A stretch of 64,000 nucleotides of DNA from Bedellia somnulentella (taxonomy: Eukaryota > Arthropoda > Insecta > Lepidoptera > Bedelliidae), in assembly GCA_963576735.1 (NCBI GenBank), contig OY755184.1, positions 868,001-932,000 on the forward strand. Reading direction: 5' to 3'. The translations under genes and the position numbers were made by a program. The notes under the pieces were generated by a model. The model had not been told where the DNA came from and did no database searches. It worked only from the letters and a program-made list of their open reading frames with translations. Numbering within the stretch: the stretch's first letter is position 1; each line of letters begins with the position of its first letter. Below are positions 1 to 10,366 of this stretch, one piece after another.

Positions 1-513
1 GTTTACGACGAAGGTGATAATTTTCCGCGTGCAAAGGCTATATTTAATAATTTTCTGTACATGGATGACTTTGTCCACTCGGTCGAAAACGACGGAGAAG
101 GTGTGCAGACGGCACATGAAGTTATTTCGTTGTTAAAACTTGGTCAGTTCGATCTCGTTAAATGGAATAGTAACGCGCCGCGAGTTCTGGAGTCTCTTCC
201 TGAATCGCATCGTTTATCAGTTTTAGTTGAGTTTGATAAAACGGATTCACATAAAGTCTTAGGTATGTCATGGTCACCCACGACTGATGAATTTGCGTTA
301 AGTGTTTGCTTACCTAGCGAACGTCCTACAAAGCGTTCAATATTATCCTGTGTCGCGCGACTGTGGGACCTGATGGGATTTATCGGCCCTGTTATCTTAT
401 ATGCTAAGTTAATTATAAAACAATTATAGTTGTTAGGATGTGATTGGGATGAAACCCCTCCAGAGAATGTTGTCTCTGCTTGGGGTAAGTTTCGCAGTGA
501 ACTACTTTTATTA
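1..513 (+). pseudogene. BEL/Pao retrotransposon pol, reverse transcriptase segment
   Basis: This reads in frame from base 1, so the gene continues beyond the left window edge. The RT active-site motif YMDDF is at 58-72 and is followed by the connection region of BEL/Pao polymerases (GMSWSPTTDEF, then LWDLMGFIGP). The frame is broken by a TAG at 427-429 where the family has Trp, consistent with a TGG to TAG transition. After that stop the same frame continues (GCDWDETPP, AWGKFRSEL) to about 510. There it is cut by the minus-strand LINE and resumes near 5228 with the RNase H part. RT copies the element RNA inside particles in the host cell. It is a dead copy because of the stop and three later disruptions. 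Family assignment is from motif recognition. Confidence 0.85.
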
Positions 514-776
514 TAAAAAAAAAAAAAAATTTTATTCAGTTTTCAAAAGTACATAATATTCGTCTTAACCTAGTAAGTTATTTAAAGTACAAAATAAAAC
601 ATTTTCCTGTTCCTGAGCTAGGTAATTTACCTGTATTTCAGGCAACAATAAACAAAAAAGGCTTAAACTATCAGTTTTCATATAATGGTATTGGTAAGTA
701 GTGTATAAATTATTATCAGACTCGATTGTATCTAACTAATTGTATTATTATGATAAAAAAATAAAAACATCTTATA

Positions 777-3707
777 TTAACTTATTATATTAAGCAATTC
801 CTCTGATTCCGTGTATGTAAGATTTAATAGCCACGATTGAAGTTTTTTCTTGCATTCAAAGTTGTTTAAGTTATATAATACTAGTAATCTATTAATTTTA
901 TTATATAAGTATGGTCCTAAAAATATAAAGAATCTATTTGTAATGGAAAGTTTTGCACTATAAGTATTCAAACATACTATATCCTTTCGCCTCCTGTTTA
1001 GTGTATCAGGGTTGAAGTATAAGCTAGCATGCTGTTTTAGAACAGTGAATAGAATAAAGAGCTGGCGCACAGTTAGCACTTTGCATTGTTTATATAGTTC
1101 GGTAGTAGGGAAATAGAAAGGGCGCGCTGTAGCTACTTTAAGTAGCGCTCTTTGAGCTCGTTCCAGTTTTAACATAGTGGTTATGCCAGCACCTCCCCAA
1201 GATTTTATGCAATAAGTCAGTAAGGATTGACCAAGCGCTTGATAGATTTGTTTTATTAAAGCGTAGTCACATATGTGTCTCAACTTTTTAAATATTACTA
1301 TAAGTTTTCTAATTCTATTACAGAGTGCATTAATATGGACCTTAAAAGTTAAAGTAACGTCGAGAGTAATTCCAAGATATTTGATGTTAATTGCTTTGGA
1401 GATAGTTGAGCATGGGCATGGTGCGCTATTAGTGCAAGTGCGGTGATGTGCATAAAGCGGGGTGTTAGCGAGTAATGGTGTAGAAGTGTTCCTTGCGAAA
1501 ATCATATACATAGTTTTATCAGTGTTCAAGGACAGAAAATTATTAAAAAGCCAGTCATTCACAATACTAAAGCCAAATTGAGCGAATTTATAAGCTTCGT
1601 CTATTGTTTTTGCAGAAAAAAGTAAGGCTGTGTCATCTGCATATGAAACTATGGTGCCGTTATTAAGTTGGAGATTACATAGCTCATTAATATAAATCAA
1701 AAATAGTCTGGGTCCTAAGATACTACCCTGAGGGACGCCATAGGGGTGGTTTTTTGAAAATGTGCTATAATTGTCTCCAATTTTTAGGCACTGAAGTCTA
1801 TTACTAAGATAACTTTCAAATAATTTTAACTGAGTATCCCGAATGCCGATATTTTCTAATTTTTGCAATAAAATTGGGATTGAAATTGTATCAAAGGCTT
1901 TTTTGAGGTCGAGAAAAATCCCTATAACATGCATACCTTTGTCCAAATTTTGCACAATTTCATTTGTAAGGCAATGGACTGCGTCATCAGTAGATAACTT
2001 TTTACGGAAACCAAATTGACAACTTGAGAGAAAGGATATTTCATCTAAATATTTTATTAACCTACTGTTCATTATTTTTTCCAAAATTTTATAGAAAGTG
2101 GGAAGAAGAGAAATCGGTCTGTAATTATTTGGTTGGTTTTTATCCCCCGATTTATAAATCGGAATAACCACAGCTTTTTTTAATGACTCGGGGAATATAC
2201 CTTGAGACAAGCAATTTTGAAATATGAGAGTTAACGGAGGGGCCAGTATATCCTTACAAAATTTCAAAACTTTACATGAGATGTTATCCCATCCGGGGGC
2301 ACTATTACTTTTTAAGTTATTTATAATACCCTCTACTTCAGAGACGTCTGTATCGATCATAACAAACGATTTAAGCCTTGAAGGGTGTTTAGAATTAGCT
2401 TTATAGTATTTTTCAAAATTTGCCTGTTCAGATAAATTCTTACCAATGTTTATGAAAAAGTTATTTATGAATTCCGCTGACTGTGTAGGAGTTGACCTTA
2501 GATTGAATAGTTCGTTAGGGATATCATTATGTTTTGTCGTGCAAGTCTTTTGTTTAATGAAATTCCAAATTAATTTGTTGTTACTTCCCGCAGATTGAAG
2601 TTCTTTTTTCTCGTACTCACATTTTACATTTTTCAAAATTTTATTGCAAAAATTGCGATATCGTTTGTAAATAAGAATAATAGTATTGTTAGTAGGCTCA
2701 AGCATATACCTTTTGTGCAACTTATCTCTATGTTTTATGCATCTGATTAAGCCAGGAGTTATCCAAGGTTTTATTATTTGGTACTTCCTGCTTTGACGAA
2801 ACGTGCTTGTATTTTTCGTAATTGCATTTTGAACACAGTCAGTCACGTAATTCATAGAAAAGTTTACGTCAGTATTATTACAAATCGTGCTGAACTCTAT
2901 TTGAATTAAATCACGTCTTACGTTTTGCATGTTAACACTAGAATAGCTGCGGCGGCATTTTTTATGAGTCAGCTTTAAATTCAATGTCAATAGCAGGGCG
3001 CGATGATCGGTAATAGTCGAGTTAGTAACAAATGTATGTGTCAGGTAATTCGTTTTTATCATAACATGATCTAGACAGGATCCGCTGTTGTGAGTGGGAA
3101 AGGTATGGGCGGGTGATATTCCATGAAAAGCACATATGTTTAAGTATTCCTGCATAGAAGAATCGTTGTTTTCTGTTATAATGTCAATATTCAAGTCTCC
3201 AGTTAAAACAATGTTTTTTGTAGAGGCGAAAGCATGTAGTATACTGTTCAAGGATTGTAAAAAAATATCAAGTTTGCGAAAAGATGGAGAGCGGTAAAAA
3301 GATAATATGACTAAGTCCTTACTTATCACTCCTAGACAATTACTTTCATTAACACAAATTTCTTCTATGGTAAAGTTTAACGTATCTCGTACATATATTA
3401 TAATGCCATCATTTTGTTAGTGTAGTTTAGTTGAGCTGTGTAAATTGTACCCTGTGAGGGTGGGTAAACTATGTGCTCGGTTTTGTAACCAACATTCAGT
3501 CAAAATAATAATATCAAAAGGAACATTAAATCGAGTTAATAATATTAGAAAATCATCGAAATTTTTGTGAATACTACGAATGTTTTGGGTTAAGATTTTA
3601 AGAGTACCATTCTCATTACAAATTAATTGGCTACACAATTCAACATCACACGAGTGAGATTCACCAAATTTTATATTGTCTAAGTCATAGATAATTTGAT
3701 GTGTCAT
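777..3707 (-). pseudogene. LINE-A ORF2, endonuclease plus reverse transcriptase, one in-frame stop
   Basis: Two open stretches, 3707-3417 and 3416-777, are in the same frame and separated by a single TAA at 3419-3417. Joined, they give about 976 codons. The N-terminal part is an apurinic-type endonuclease: TQNIRSIHKNF, then TECWL, GDLNID, SCLDHV and TDHRA. The RT follows with YRPISLL, GFRKKLSTDDAV, GVPQGSILGP and the catalytic YADD. The C-terminal region contains WGGAG...ERAQRALLK. The enzyme would nick target DNA and prime cDNA synthesis on the element RNA. The only visible lesion is the stop after LHSSTKLH, so this copy died recently or the stop is polymorphic. No RNase H follows. Confidence 0.9.
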
Positions 3708-3817
3708 TGATAAATAAACTAAAGAACGTTTAAAAATAAATGTAAAAAAGAAGTAAAAAATGTGAAAAGAAACTTAATTAATAAGTGCTTATAGATAATA
3801 TGAAGATACGGGCGCTC

Positions 3818-5005
3818 TTAGGCGCCTTCATAGTTAATAGAATTTATATACCTCAATTCTGCATTCTTCCTTGCTGGGCATTCAGAGTCTCCTGTAGGAT
3901 GGTTACTCGTTTTTTTAAAACGCTTGCAGGTGGCACAGGTTGGTTCCTGAGATTTTTTAATACACTCTTTGATAGAGTGTCCAGTCTCCCCACAATGGCC
4001 ACAGACCTGATCAGCCTCACGACAAAACTTAGCTGAGTGTCCATATTGCTGACATTTAAAACAACGGGTCACAAGGGTGAAATCTCTTGTTTTACAGGAT
4101 GTCCAGTTAATGAAAATTCGCTTCTGATTCATAAGACATTTGCGAATTCCTGCGGGGACCTCAATTATGTAGTGGCAATATTTACCCTGTTTTTTACCCC
4201 CTTTATGGCTAAGTTTTATGGAGCTAAGAAATTTGTCGAATGTTGAGTCTGGATACTTATCGGCCAAATTTTGTTCATATAAGCACTGAAACACTTCTTT
4301 CTCCGATAAATTTGTTGGCACTCCAACTACAACTATTCTAGGGCGGCGCTGGTTACTTTCTTCTAAAGTAAGATCGTTTGAGCAGAGTTTATTTGACGAT
4401 TTGATCTTTTCAATATCCTGCTGGGACTCGGTGCTGATGATTACTCCTCCATTTTTAGTTTTTCTGAGTCCTCGTACTTGCAATTTCATCTCCTCGGGGC
4501 ATATAATTTTTTGTACTAGGGACTTGGTCTCATCACTAGATTTTTGTTTGTCTTTGGGAAATATTGTTATGGAGGCTAGATTTTGGGGTCTTACAAAATC
4601 GTTTGGTCCCTTTTTAACCATATCGGCAAAAGAAGTGTTCGTCTTAGTTTGGGACTCCACAGAATTGCGTATAGATTGTTTGAGGTCTTGGATTGTTTCA
4701 AGGTCACCTTGTTTTTGTTCTAAGACATCAATTTTCTGATATAAGTTCTGAATTTTAGATTGGGCGAGAAGAAGATGTTGTTTAGCCGATTGGTAATGAA
4801 CTGCCATTTGACCAGTGCCATTCCCGATTTTCCTACATAAGTTACTAATACAGAGCTTTTGGTCTGAGTTCAGCTTACCTTCGGTCGATACTTGGCAGAT
4901 TTTTTGTAAGCAGGCCTCAATGGTGTCCATCCAATATTGGATATCAGTAGTTGATACAACGCTGGAGTCCTGATGTTTTGAAGAAGCCGATGGTGCTTGG
5001 TCCAT
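3818..5005 (-). CDS. LINE-A ORF1, gag-like nucleic-acid-binding protein, 395 aa
   Basis: An open frame of 395 codons beginning MDQAPSASSKHQDSS. Residues roughly 75-115 are heptad-like and rich in Gln, Leu and Lys, a probable coiled coil for trimerisation or particle assembly. The C-terminus carries three zinc knuckles. Two are CX2CX4HX4C, at residues 315-328 and 335-348, and the third is CX2CX8HX6C, at residues 357-376. This arrangement is typical of ORF1 proteins of I/Jockey/R1-type insect LINEs, which coat the element RNA. The frame is intact, unlike ORF2, which lies 110 bp downstream. The first Met of the open frame was taken as the start. A longer start upstream is not supported. Confidence 0.85.
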   Translation of the reverse strand: MDQAPSASSKHQDSSVVSTTDIQYWMDTIEACLQKICQVSTEGKLNSDQKLCISNLCRKIGNGTGQMAVHYQSAKQHLLLAQSKIQNLYQKIDVLEQKQGDLETIQDLKQSIRNSVESQTKTNTSFADMVKKGPNDFVRPQNLASITIFPKDKQKSSDETKSLVQKIICPEEMKLQVRGLRKTKNGGVIISTESQQDIEKIKSSNKLCSNDLTLEESNQRRPRIVVVGVPTNLSEKEVFQCLYEQNLADKYPDSTFDKFLSSIKLSHKGGKKQGKYCHYIIEVPAGIRKCLMNQKRIFINWTSCKTRDFTLVTRCFKCQQYGHSAKFCREADQVCGHCGETGHSIKECIKKSQEPTCATCKRFKKTSNHPTGDSECPARKNAELRYINSINYEGA

Positions 5006-5227
5006 ATTGTCTTCAGTGCACTGCGCCGAGTCAGTCCGCTCCGATTAAATGGACTTCCCTCCATAATAATCTCTTAGTTAAATACACTAATACAACATAT
5101 TAACACTACAATAGTCTATGCGATTAGTATTTAGGTGATGCAGACATTTAAAAAAGTAATATATAAAATATTAATCTCAATAGTTAACGAGAGCTAAAAT
5201 GGCACGTGCGTTCTAGTCGCAGGCCAG

Positions 5228-6197
5228 TAGATGATATTAAATCATATTTCCATACCGCGTCATTTAGGCATCGTTAGTAAAAGTGTGATACACTTGGTAG
5301 GTTTCGCGGATGCCAGCGAAAGGGCATACGGAGGAGTAGTTTACTTTATTGTAGAAAATAGTAACTCTCGCGCGATTCGCCTAGTATGTTCGAAGTCCCG
5401 CGTTGCGCCCGCTAAAGTGGTATCCCTCGCACGTTTAGAGTTGTGCGCCGCTCTTTTATTAGCGAAACTGATACGTATAGTTTTGAATGTTAGTAGTGCC
5501 CGCGTTAGTGTTAATGGTATACACGCGTTTTCCGATTCGACTGTAGCTTTGTGTTGGATACATTCGTCACCCCACCGCTGGGCTACCTTTGTAGCTAACC
5601 GCGTTTCAAAGATACAAGCCGAGTTATCTTCCGATCTTTTTCATCACGTCATGGGAAGCGATAATCCGGCTGATTGTTTGTCTCGGGGGCTGACACCCGC
5701 GCAGATATTAAACCACCCGCTCTGGTGGCAAGGTCCGGAATGGATGAAAGAGAGCCTAGACGCATGGCCTATTTCCCAATTCGATCCCTCGACTATTTCG
5801 GTGCCGCCTGAGCTGAAGCCTGCGGTTGTGTTGGCTGTTCAAACTACAGACAGACCGCTTGTTTTACGAATTGCTGATCGTTATTCTTCGTGGTCGAAGT
5901 TATTACACGTTTTAGTTTATATTTACCGCTTCCTTAATTTTTTACCGCGCAGCAATTATATTTCCGCCAATGATTTAAATTTTGTTGAGCAAAAGATTAT
6001 ACGAAACTTACAAGAATTTTATTTTTACAATGAATTTTCTAATTTAAAATCAGGCAAATGTTGTAACCGTGCCTTTCAGCGACCATTTTTAAATAACGAT
6101 GTAATTTTAGTAGGTGGTCGATTGTCGAATGCCGACATAAGTTTTAGCGAAAAACACCCTGTTGTTTTGCCGCGTAAAGATCATGTGGTCGATCTTA
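5228..6197 (+). pseudogene. BEL/Pao pol, RNase H and linker segment
   Basis: This is the continuation of the pol gene interrupted at about 513. It resumes at NHISIPRHL, the conserved start of the BEL post-RT region. Next come the Pao-type RNase H residues (LVGFADASERAYGGVVY, then AFSDSTVALCWI and GSDNPADCLSRG). The linker before integrase follows (HPLWWQGPEWM, then HPVVLPRKDHVVDLI). The frame is open over this whole stretch and stops only at the Helentron junction. It rejoins the integrase at 8258 in frame once the insert is removed. RNase H removes the RNA strand during reverse transcription. Confidence 0.88.
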
Positions 6198-6898
6198 TCC
6201 CACCAAAAACATTAAATGTAAAAAAATGCCAAGTCTCTCGATGCAGTTTTTCCATCTTAAAAAGTTTTGAGATCTCATAGAAGCCAAGTCCTATTCAAAA
6301 TATTTCGTAGTTATAAATCAACATTTAGTAATTGTATCAATAGTTTTCTTTATATTATAATTATAGTGACTTGGCAATGAGCACAAGAAGAAACAAATAA
6401 AACGGCATACTCGTATTTGGAGGAGTTGAAAGTTACACACACCGCATGCGTAAACATTAATATCACAAAATTAATTTTCTTTTGGTTTATCCGTGTCGTC
6501 CCAACCGAATTTCGGCAACGGCAGTCAGTCTTAGTGCACTCTCGATTCATTTACTTTTATAAAGCGATGGCCCGTAAGGTATTCTTAATTATTGTATTGG
6601 AGCATGTAGTCGGTAGTGACCATCATGATTCACACATAACAAATAATCTGATCACTGGTCTCGTCAGTAACATTTGCATATAATTCCAGGCAGCAAGCAG
6701 CTTTTAATTTGTGCTCATTGCCAAGTCACTATAATTATAATATAAAGAAAACTATTGATACAATTACTAAATGTTTATTTATAACTACGAAATATTTTGA
6801 ATAGGACTTGGCTTCTATGAGATCTCAAAACTTTTTAAGATGGAAAAACTGCATCGAGAGACTTGGCATTTTTTTACATTTAATGTTTTTGGTGGGAT
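6197..6898. repeat. Foldback: two 190-bp arms at the Helentron 3' border
   Basis: Arms 6197-6386 and 6709-6898 are inverted copies with one mismatch that I can see (near 6320). They enclose a 322-bp spacer. The outer ends read ATCCCACCAAAAAC. The left outer end is also the left border of the whole insertion in BEL, so there is no Helentron sequence outside it. It is either a foldback that defines the Helentron end or a terminal inverted duplication made during insertion. The spacer has no recognisable coding. Confidence 0.85.
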
Positions 6899-8257
6899 CT
6901 CATTTATTTTTTGTAATGCATTTCTTTCTTTTACTTTTAGGTGACCTCACAATTTCTTGGACGTCAGCTACTGCTTTGCTTAGAACCCATTCTCTATCTC
7001 TATCTCTTCTGTTTCTTCTCTGAGGCTTCGTTACTTCTAAGGTAGACAAGTCTGGGCGATATATACTTCGGAGTCGATTATATTCAGCTATTGCTGTCTC
7101 CTGAGCTTTGATACTACTAAAATTCACATTTATTAAATGTAATCCACCCAAACTAGTCACTCTTGAAAGGGCCACGTATGCTTGTTTGACGACTGAAAAC
7201 TCCCATACATGCTGTATGACAACGAATGAAATAAACACGACCCATCTCCAGGAATAGAGATAACTCTGTGTGGACAAAGGTCGCCATTTATGTACAATAT
7301 TTCACGTTCCATTACACTATATTTACAATTACTTCTATAACAATAGGGCTTAAACTTATATAAATATATGCAAACTAAATAGAACTAAACTAACTAACAA
7401 ATAACTAACTAAATAAATACATATCTACTAACTTACAAACGATAACTAAACTAAACTAAATAACACGTAAAGTTCTCCGAATATCAATTATCACTACAAT
7501 ATTTTTTAGTTTCGAAATGGGTTTTCATAGACAGATGGCGCTATCAAATGAAAATTATCGAATTATTTTGAAGTACCTACTACTTACACTGCGCTTTGTA
7601 ACGCAACCATAGCGCGATTCAGACAGGTACAACGCCATCTATCGAGCGCGCATACAATATTTATCGCAATACAATGGAGTTTTAGCTTTATTAATTTAAT
7701 GAACTTTATGTATTAATTTGTATTAATGATAGTCTATGTATTACATTTATATTATTCTTTTCTATTCTATGTATGTATTCATCCAATTGAATAGGTACTT
7801 GAACAACGAACAAAGTTAACAATGCAGTCAAAATCCATACATAATGTTCTTGCCAAACCGCAAATATAAAATTGTTTTCTATGGCATATAATTTTTTAAT
7901 GTTTTTATAATTTTTCCTTTATATGTGGCTAATGACCTATCTTGGTGCAAAATTTGAAGTTTCTAAGTCTGCTAGAAGTACCTTAGATTTTTGATGATCT
8001 GTCAGTGAGTCAGTGAGTGACAAAATGGTGTAACTTTGATCGACCGTAACTCCTAAACTATTAATTCATTTGGCGTGTAATTTCGAACTTAAGCTTGTTC
8101 CAATGCCTACTATTATTCACCGAAAACCTAAACTCCTAGCTTTGTCCACGTCGAAGATAAAGGGGGGGCGAAACAGCCGCGAAACGCTTCGAGAAAAGAT
8201 GGTACGGCCGTGCCCGTTTTGCTCGAGACTTGGCAGGGGCACTGCCGTGCCCCCAGA
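6198..8257 (-). mobile_element. Helentron-type Helitron, internally deleted, inserted in BEL/Pao pol
   Basis: The insert sits exactly between A and T of the interrupted BEL codons: removing it restores gatctta|ttatacatt in frame, with no target duplication. That is the Helitron insertion rule. On the minus strand the 5' end begins TCTGGGGGCACGGCAGTG, which includes a short GC-rich palindrome. Only an OTU start (7312 to about 7205) and a helicase end (about 7203-6900) remain of the protein. The rest is AT-rich filler, including a CAGTGAGTCAGTGAGTGAC stretch near 8003 that I associate from memory with lepidopteran Helitrons. The 3' end is occupied by a large palindrome (separate entry), so the original terminal hairpin cannot be seen. 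Confidence 0.75.
6900..7312 (-). pseudogene. Helentron protein remnant: OTU start fused to helicase end
   Basis: From an ATG at 7312 the minus strand encodes MEREILYINGDLCPHR, then IPGDGSCLFHSLSYSMYG. This is the catalytic Cys-box region of an OTU-type cysteine protease domain, a domain known in Helentron proteins. Near 7205 the reading shifts frame and continues as FSVVKQAYVALSRVTSLGGL, then YNRLRSIYRPDL, the C-terminal motif VI region of Pif1-type Helitron helicases. It ends near 6900 in a basic tail. The middle of the protein, including the Rep and most of the helicase motifs, is deleted. It cannot be functional. Confidence 0.8.
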
Positions 8258-8722
8258 TTATACATTATTATCACAAAAAACACTGTCACGCGGGTCCCGA
8301 CCTAATGATGTCTATATTAAGACAACGTTATTGGATATTTTCTGGACGTAATGCTATACGTAGTCGCATATTTAAATGTATTGCATGTTTTAAGTTACGC
8401 CCTAAGCCTAACTTTCCCGAGATGTCCGAGCTTAAAGCTTGCCGTGTTGTATCTAATATTAAGCCATTTGTTCACTCGGGTACAGATTTCGCTGGCCCTT
8501 TTATGATCACGCCCTCGCGTGGACGTGGTATACGTAGTGTTAAGGCGTACGTTTGTATTTTCGTGTGTCTGACAACTCGAGCCATACATATCGAGTTGGC
8601 TTCTAGTTTAAGTTCGGCATTCTTTTCCCGCGAAGAATGGAGTAGTTAGAGTCGCCCGCGTTAAGACGGCTTCTGGTTCGTATGTACGACCAGCGACTCG
8701 TTTATGTCCCCTACCTAATTAA
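8258..8722 (+). pseudogene. BEL/Pao pol, integrase fragment and pol C-terminus
   Basis: This resumes the pol frame after the Helentron: HYYHKKHCHAGPDLMMSILR is the integrase zinc-binding region (HHCC type, with CIACF). The first catalytic Asp lies in GTDFAGPF. After TTRAIHIELASSL (about 8611) the rest of the integrase core, with its second Asp and Glu, is missing. The sequence jumps in another frame to the pol C-terminal domain (GVVRVARVKTASGSYVRPAT, RLCPLPN, stop 8720-8722). Integrase would insert element DNA into the genome. The deletion makes this copy dead. Confidence 0.85.
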
Positions 8723-8852
8723 TTTAAGTCTTTTTTATTTTAGTTCAGATTCTTATACCGCGTTAGTTTAGTTTAAGTAGCCGCGTTAGATTTTATACAG
8801 TATTTTGCGTTTATTTGTATTTGAATCTCGAGAGACTTCAAGCCCGGGGGGA

Positions 8853-9310
8853 TGCTTGCGCCGTACCTAAATTATTTTATAACTAGAAGTGGGTAGTTGA
8901 TCGGACTCGTTAATCACGTCTCATTCTATCTTTTTCCTTTCCTTACCTGCGCGTCAGATGTCATACGAGGAGGAGGGATGACCAGGAAGGGGAGAGGCGA
9001 TCGAGCGAGGAGTAGCACTTAGATATCCGTATCGAAAACCGCGGTACACCGCATCATCAGCACCGCGCCCGCATGTTTCATATTGAAGTTTTATGACTAT
9101 TTGTTTATTTGAATAAGATTGTGTAGTGTGTGGAAGTGTAGCGGCTTAAGAGAAGAACAGCAGCGTTGTTGACGGAGCCGCCGCCATCGACCAAGCCAAG
9201 TCGTCCGTTACGAGAACGAGGTGAGTCTCACGTTGCTTCCCATTTCCTATACCTTCGCCATCCGCTGAGCCTTCATCAGCTCTGGTCCTTCGTAGCTATC
9301 CCGCCCGCGT
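8853..9310 (+). repeat. Probable 3' LTR of the BEL/Pao element
   Basis: A purine run (gggggga) ends at 8852, just before TG at 8853, as expected for the polypurine tract and LTR start. The region after it lacks coding. It contains a GC-rich part and an AATAAGA near 9111 that could serve as the poly(A) signal. It ends somewhere near 9310. The 5' LTR lies outside the window, so the LTR cannot be checked by self-comparison, and the right end is approximate. Confidence 0.5.
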
Positions 9311-10227
9311 AACGTTGGTAAGTTAATGTTAATGTAATGTTGGTGGGTAAGTTAAGAAGTAAGATGATAAAATCGATACAAAGCTTTTTAATCCCTCTAC
9401 CTCCAATAAAACTACCTTCTCCCAATAGCCATGTTTTGCAATGAACATTCAATGTAAAAGCTGATATCTGAAGCTGATTAATCACACCTACTATCTAAGA
9501 ATATTTCATATCTATTTATCTTGGTCGGGACTGTAAATGTATTATTTTTCTATACCGTATTTATAGCATAGAGAGTATAGAATACGTCATACTTTCGGAA
9601 CAACTAACCATTTCACAGTATAAACATTCAGGATGCTGTTATTGAGTAACAAATATGAAATCGAATTCCATCGTCTAAAGGAAGCACAACGATGTATTAA
9701 ATAGGTTTAAGCAGCACTTAGTTGTAAAAGGGAAAGATTTGCCGCGGCCGAAGAGCAGTACTTTGCTGTAGTAGAACTCGTGCGATGACAAGAGCCTCTT
9801 ATTTTGTTGCGGAATCTCGGCTGGAAAAGTTTATGATGTTTACTAAGTAGGTGAAGAATAAAATATGATTTTTATGATAATGTGCTTAAAACTGACAAAG
9901 TAACAATTATCATGACATTCATAGGGTTCCCCTAACTAGGCTTTGCCCGTAAGTTGACACAATAATTTACTTTTAAAGTATTTTTTTTAGCTTATTACAA
10001 CTTAAATGTTGTGAAAATTTGCTGCATATATTTTTAGCTAATTCATAGTGAAGTAATGACAATGTTAGAGCTAACTTTTAGTGAACTTTCACTAAAAGAG
10101 AAGTAGCGGAAAAAAGTGGCATAACTCCAATTTGAAAATGAAACATTTATACGTGTGTGTGCAGAGTTGTTATAATATATTTCATAGATGTGGCTGTAAA
10201 TCGAAGGTGAACTTTGGTGACATATAT
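9311..10227. other. Non-coding interval, nothing recognised
   Basis: AT-rich sequence with no open frame that looks like a gene and no repeat family that I recognise. Confidence 0.5.
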
Positions 10228-10366
10228 CACCGCCGAAGAAATGGTTAATGCTATTTTAAGCTGACACTATACTTAAATATATCAACAAATTTTCCAAAAG
10301 TGGCTGATTTATTTCTAATTCCAAAGCTCTGGCAACCCTTTCTGGCGATTTATAGCTGTGAGTATA
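10228..10366. repeat. SINE1 fragments, two halves in opposite orientation
   Basis: 10228-10275 matches the 5' end of SINE1 on the minus strand (gaagaaatggttaatgctat). 10294-10366 matches the 3' half on the plus strand (aaaagtggctgatttatttc ... agctgtgagtatatga). This is a rearranged or two-hit remnant. Confidence 0.55.

Larger units (their letters stand above)
514..5230 (-). mobile_element. Two-ORF non-LTR retrotransposon (LINE-A copy 1), CR1/Jockey-like
   Basis: This is a near full-length LINE inserted antisense into the BEL/Pao pol gene. On the minus strand it has a short 5' leader (about 5230-5006), a gag-like ORF1 (5005-3818), an endonuclease/RT ORF2 (3707-777) and a 3' UTR (776 to about 514). 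There is no RNase H domain. The sense-strand 3' end reads AATAAAA followed by oligo(T), not poly(A). The second copy at 30112-31737 ends the same way. Both borders are placed from where the BEL reading frame stops and resumes. A TSD is not certain because the flank is TTA-rich. The RT resembles the CR1/L2 and Jockey groups (SGDK...NYRPISLLPTFYKILEK), and the exact clade is unresolved. Confidence 0.85.

Noticed and set aside
8070..8351. A 93-codon open frame
   Set aside because: It spans the Helentron/BEL junction and is out of frame with the integrase. It arises by chance from the fusion.
8853..9240. A host first exon with a gtgagt donor near 9221
   Set aside because: The stretch follows the BEL pol stop and a purine tract, so an LTR/leader reading explains it better. 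No coding follows.
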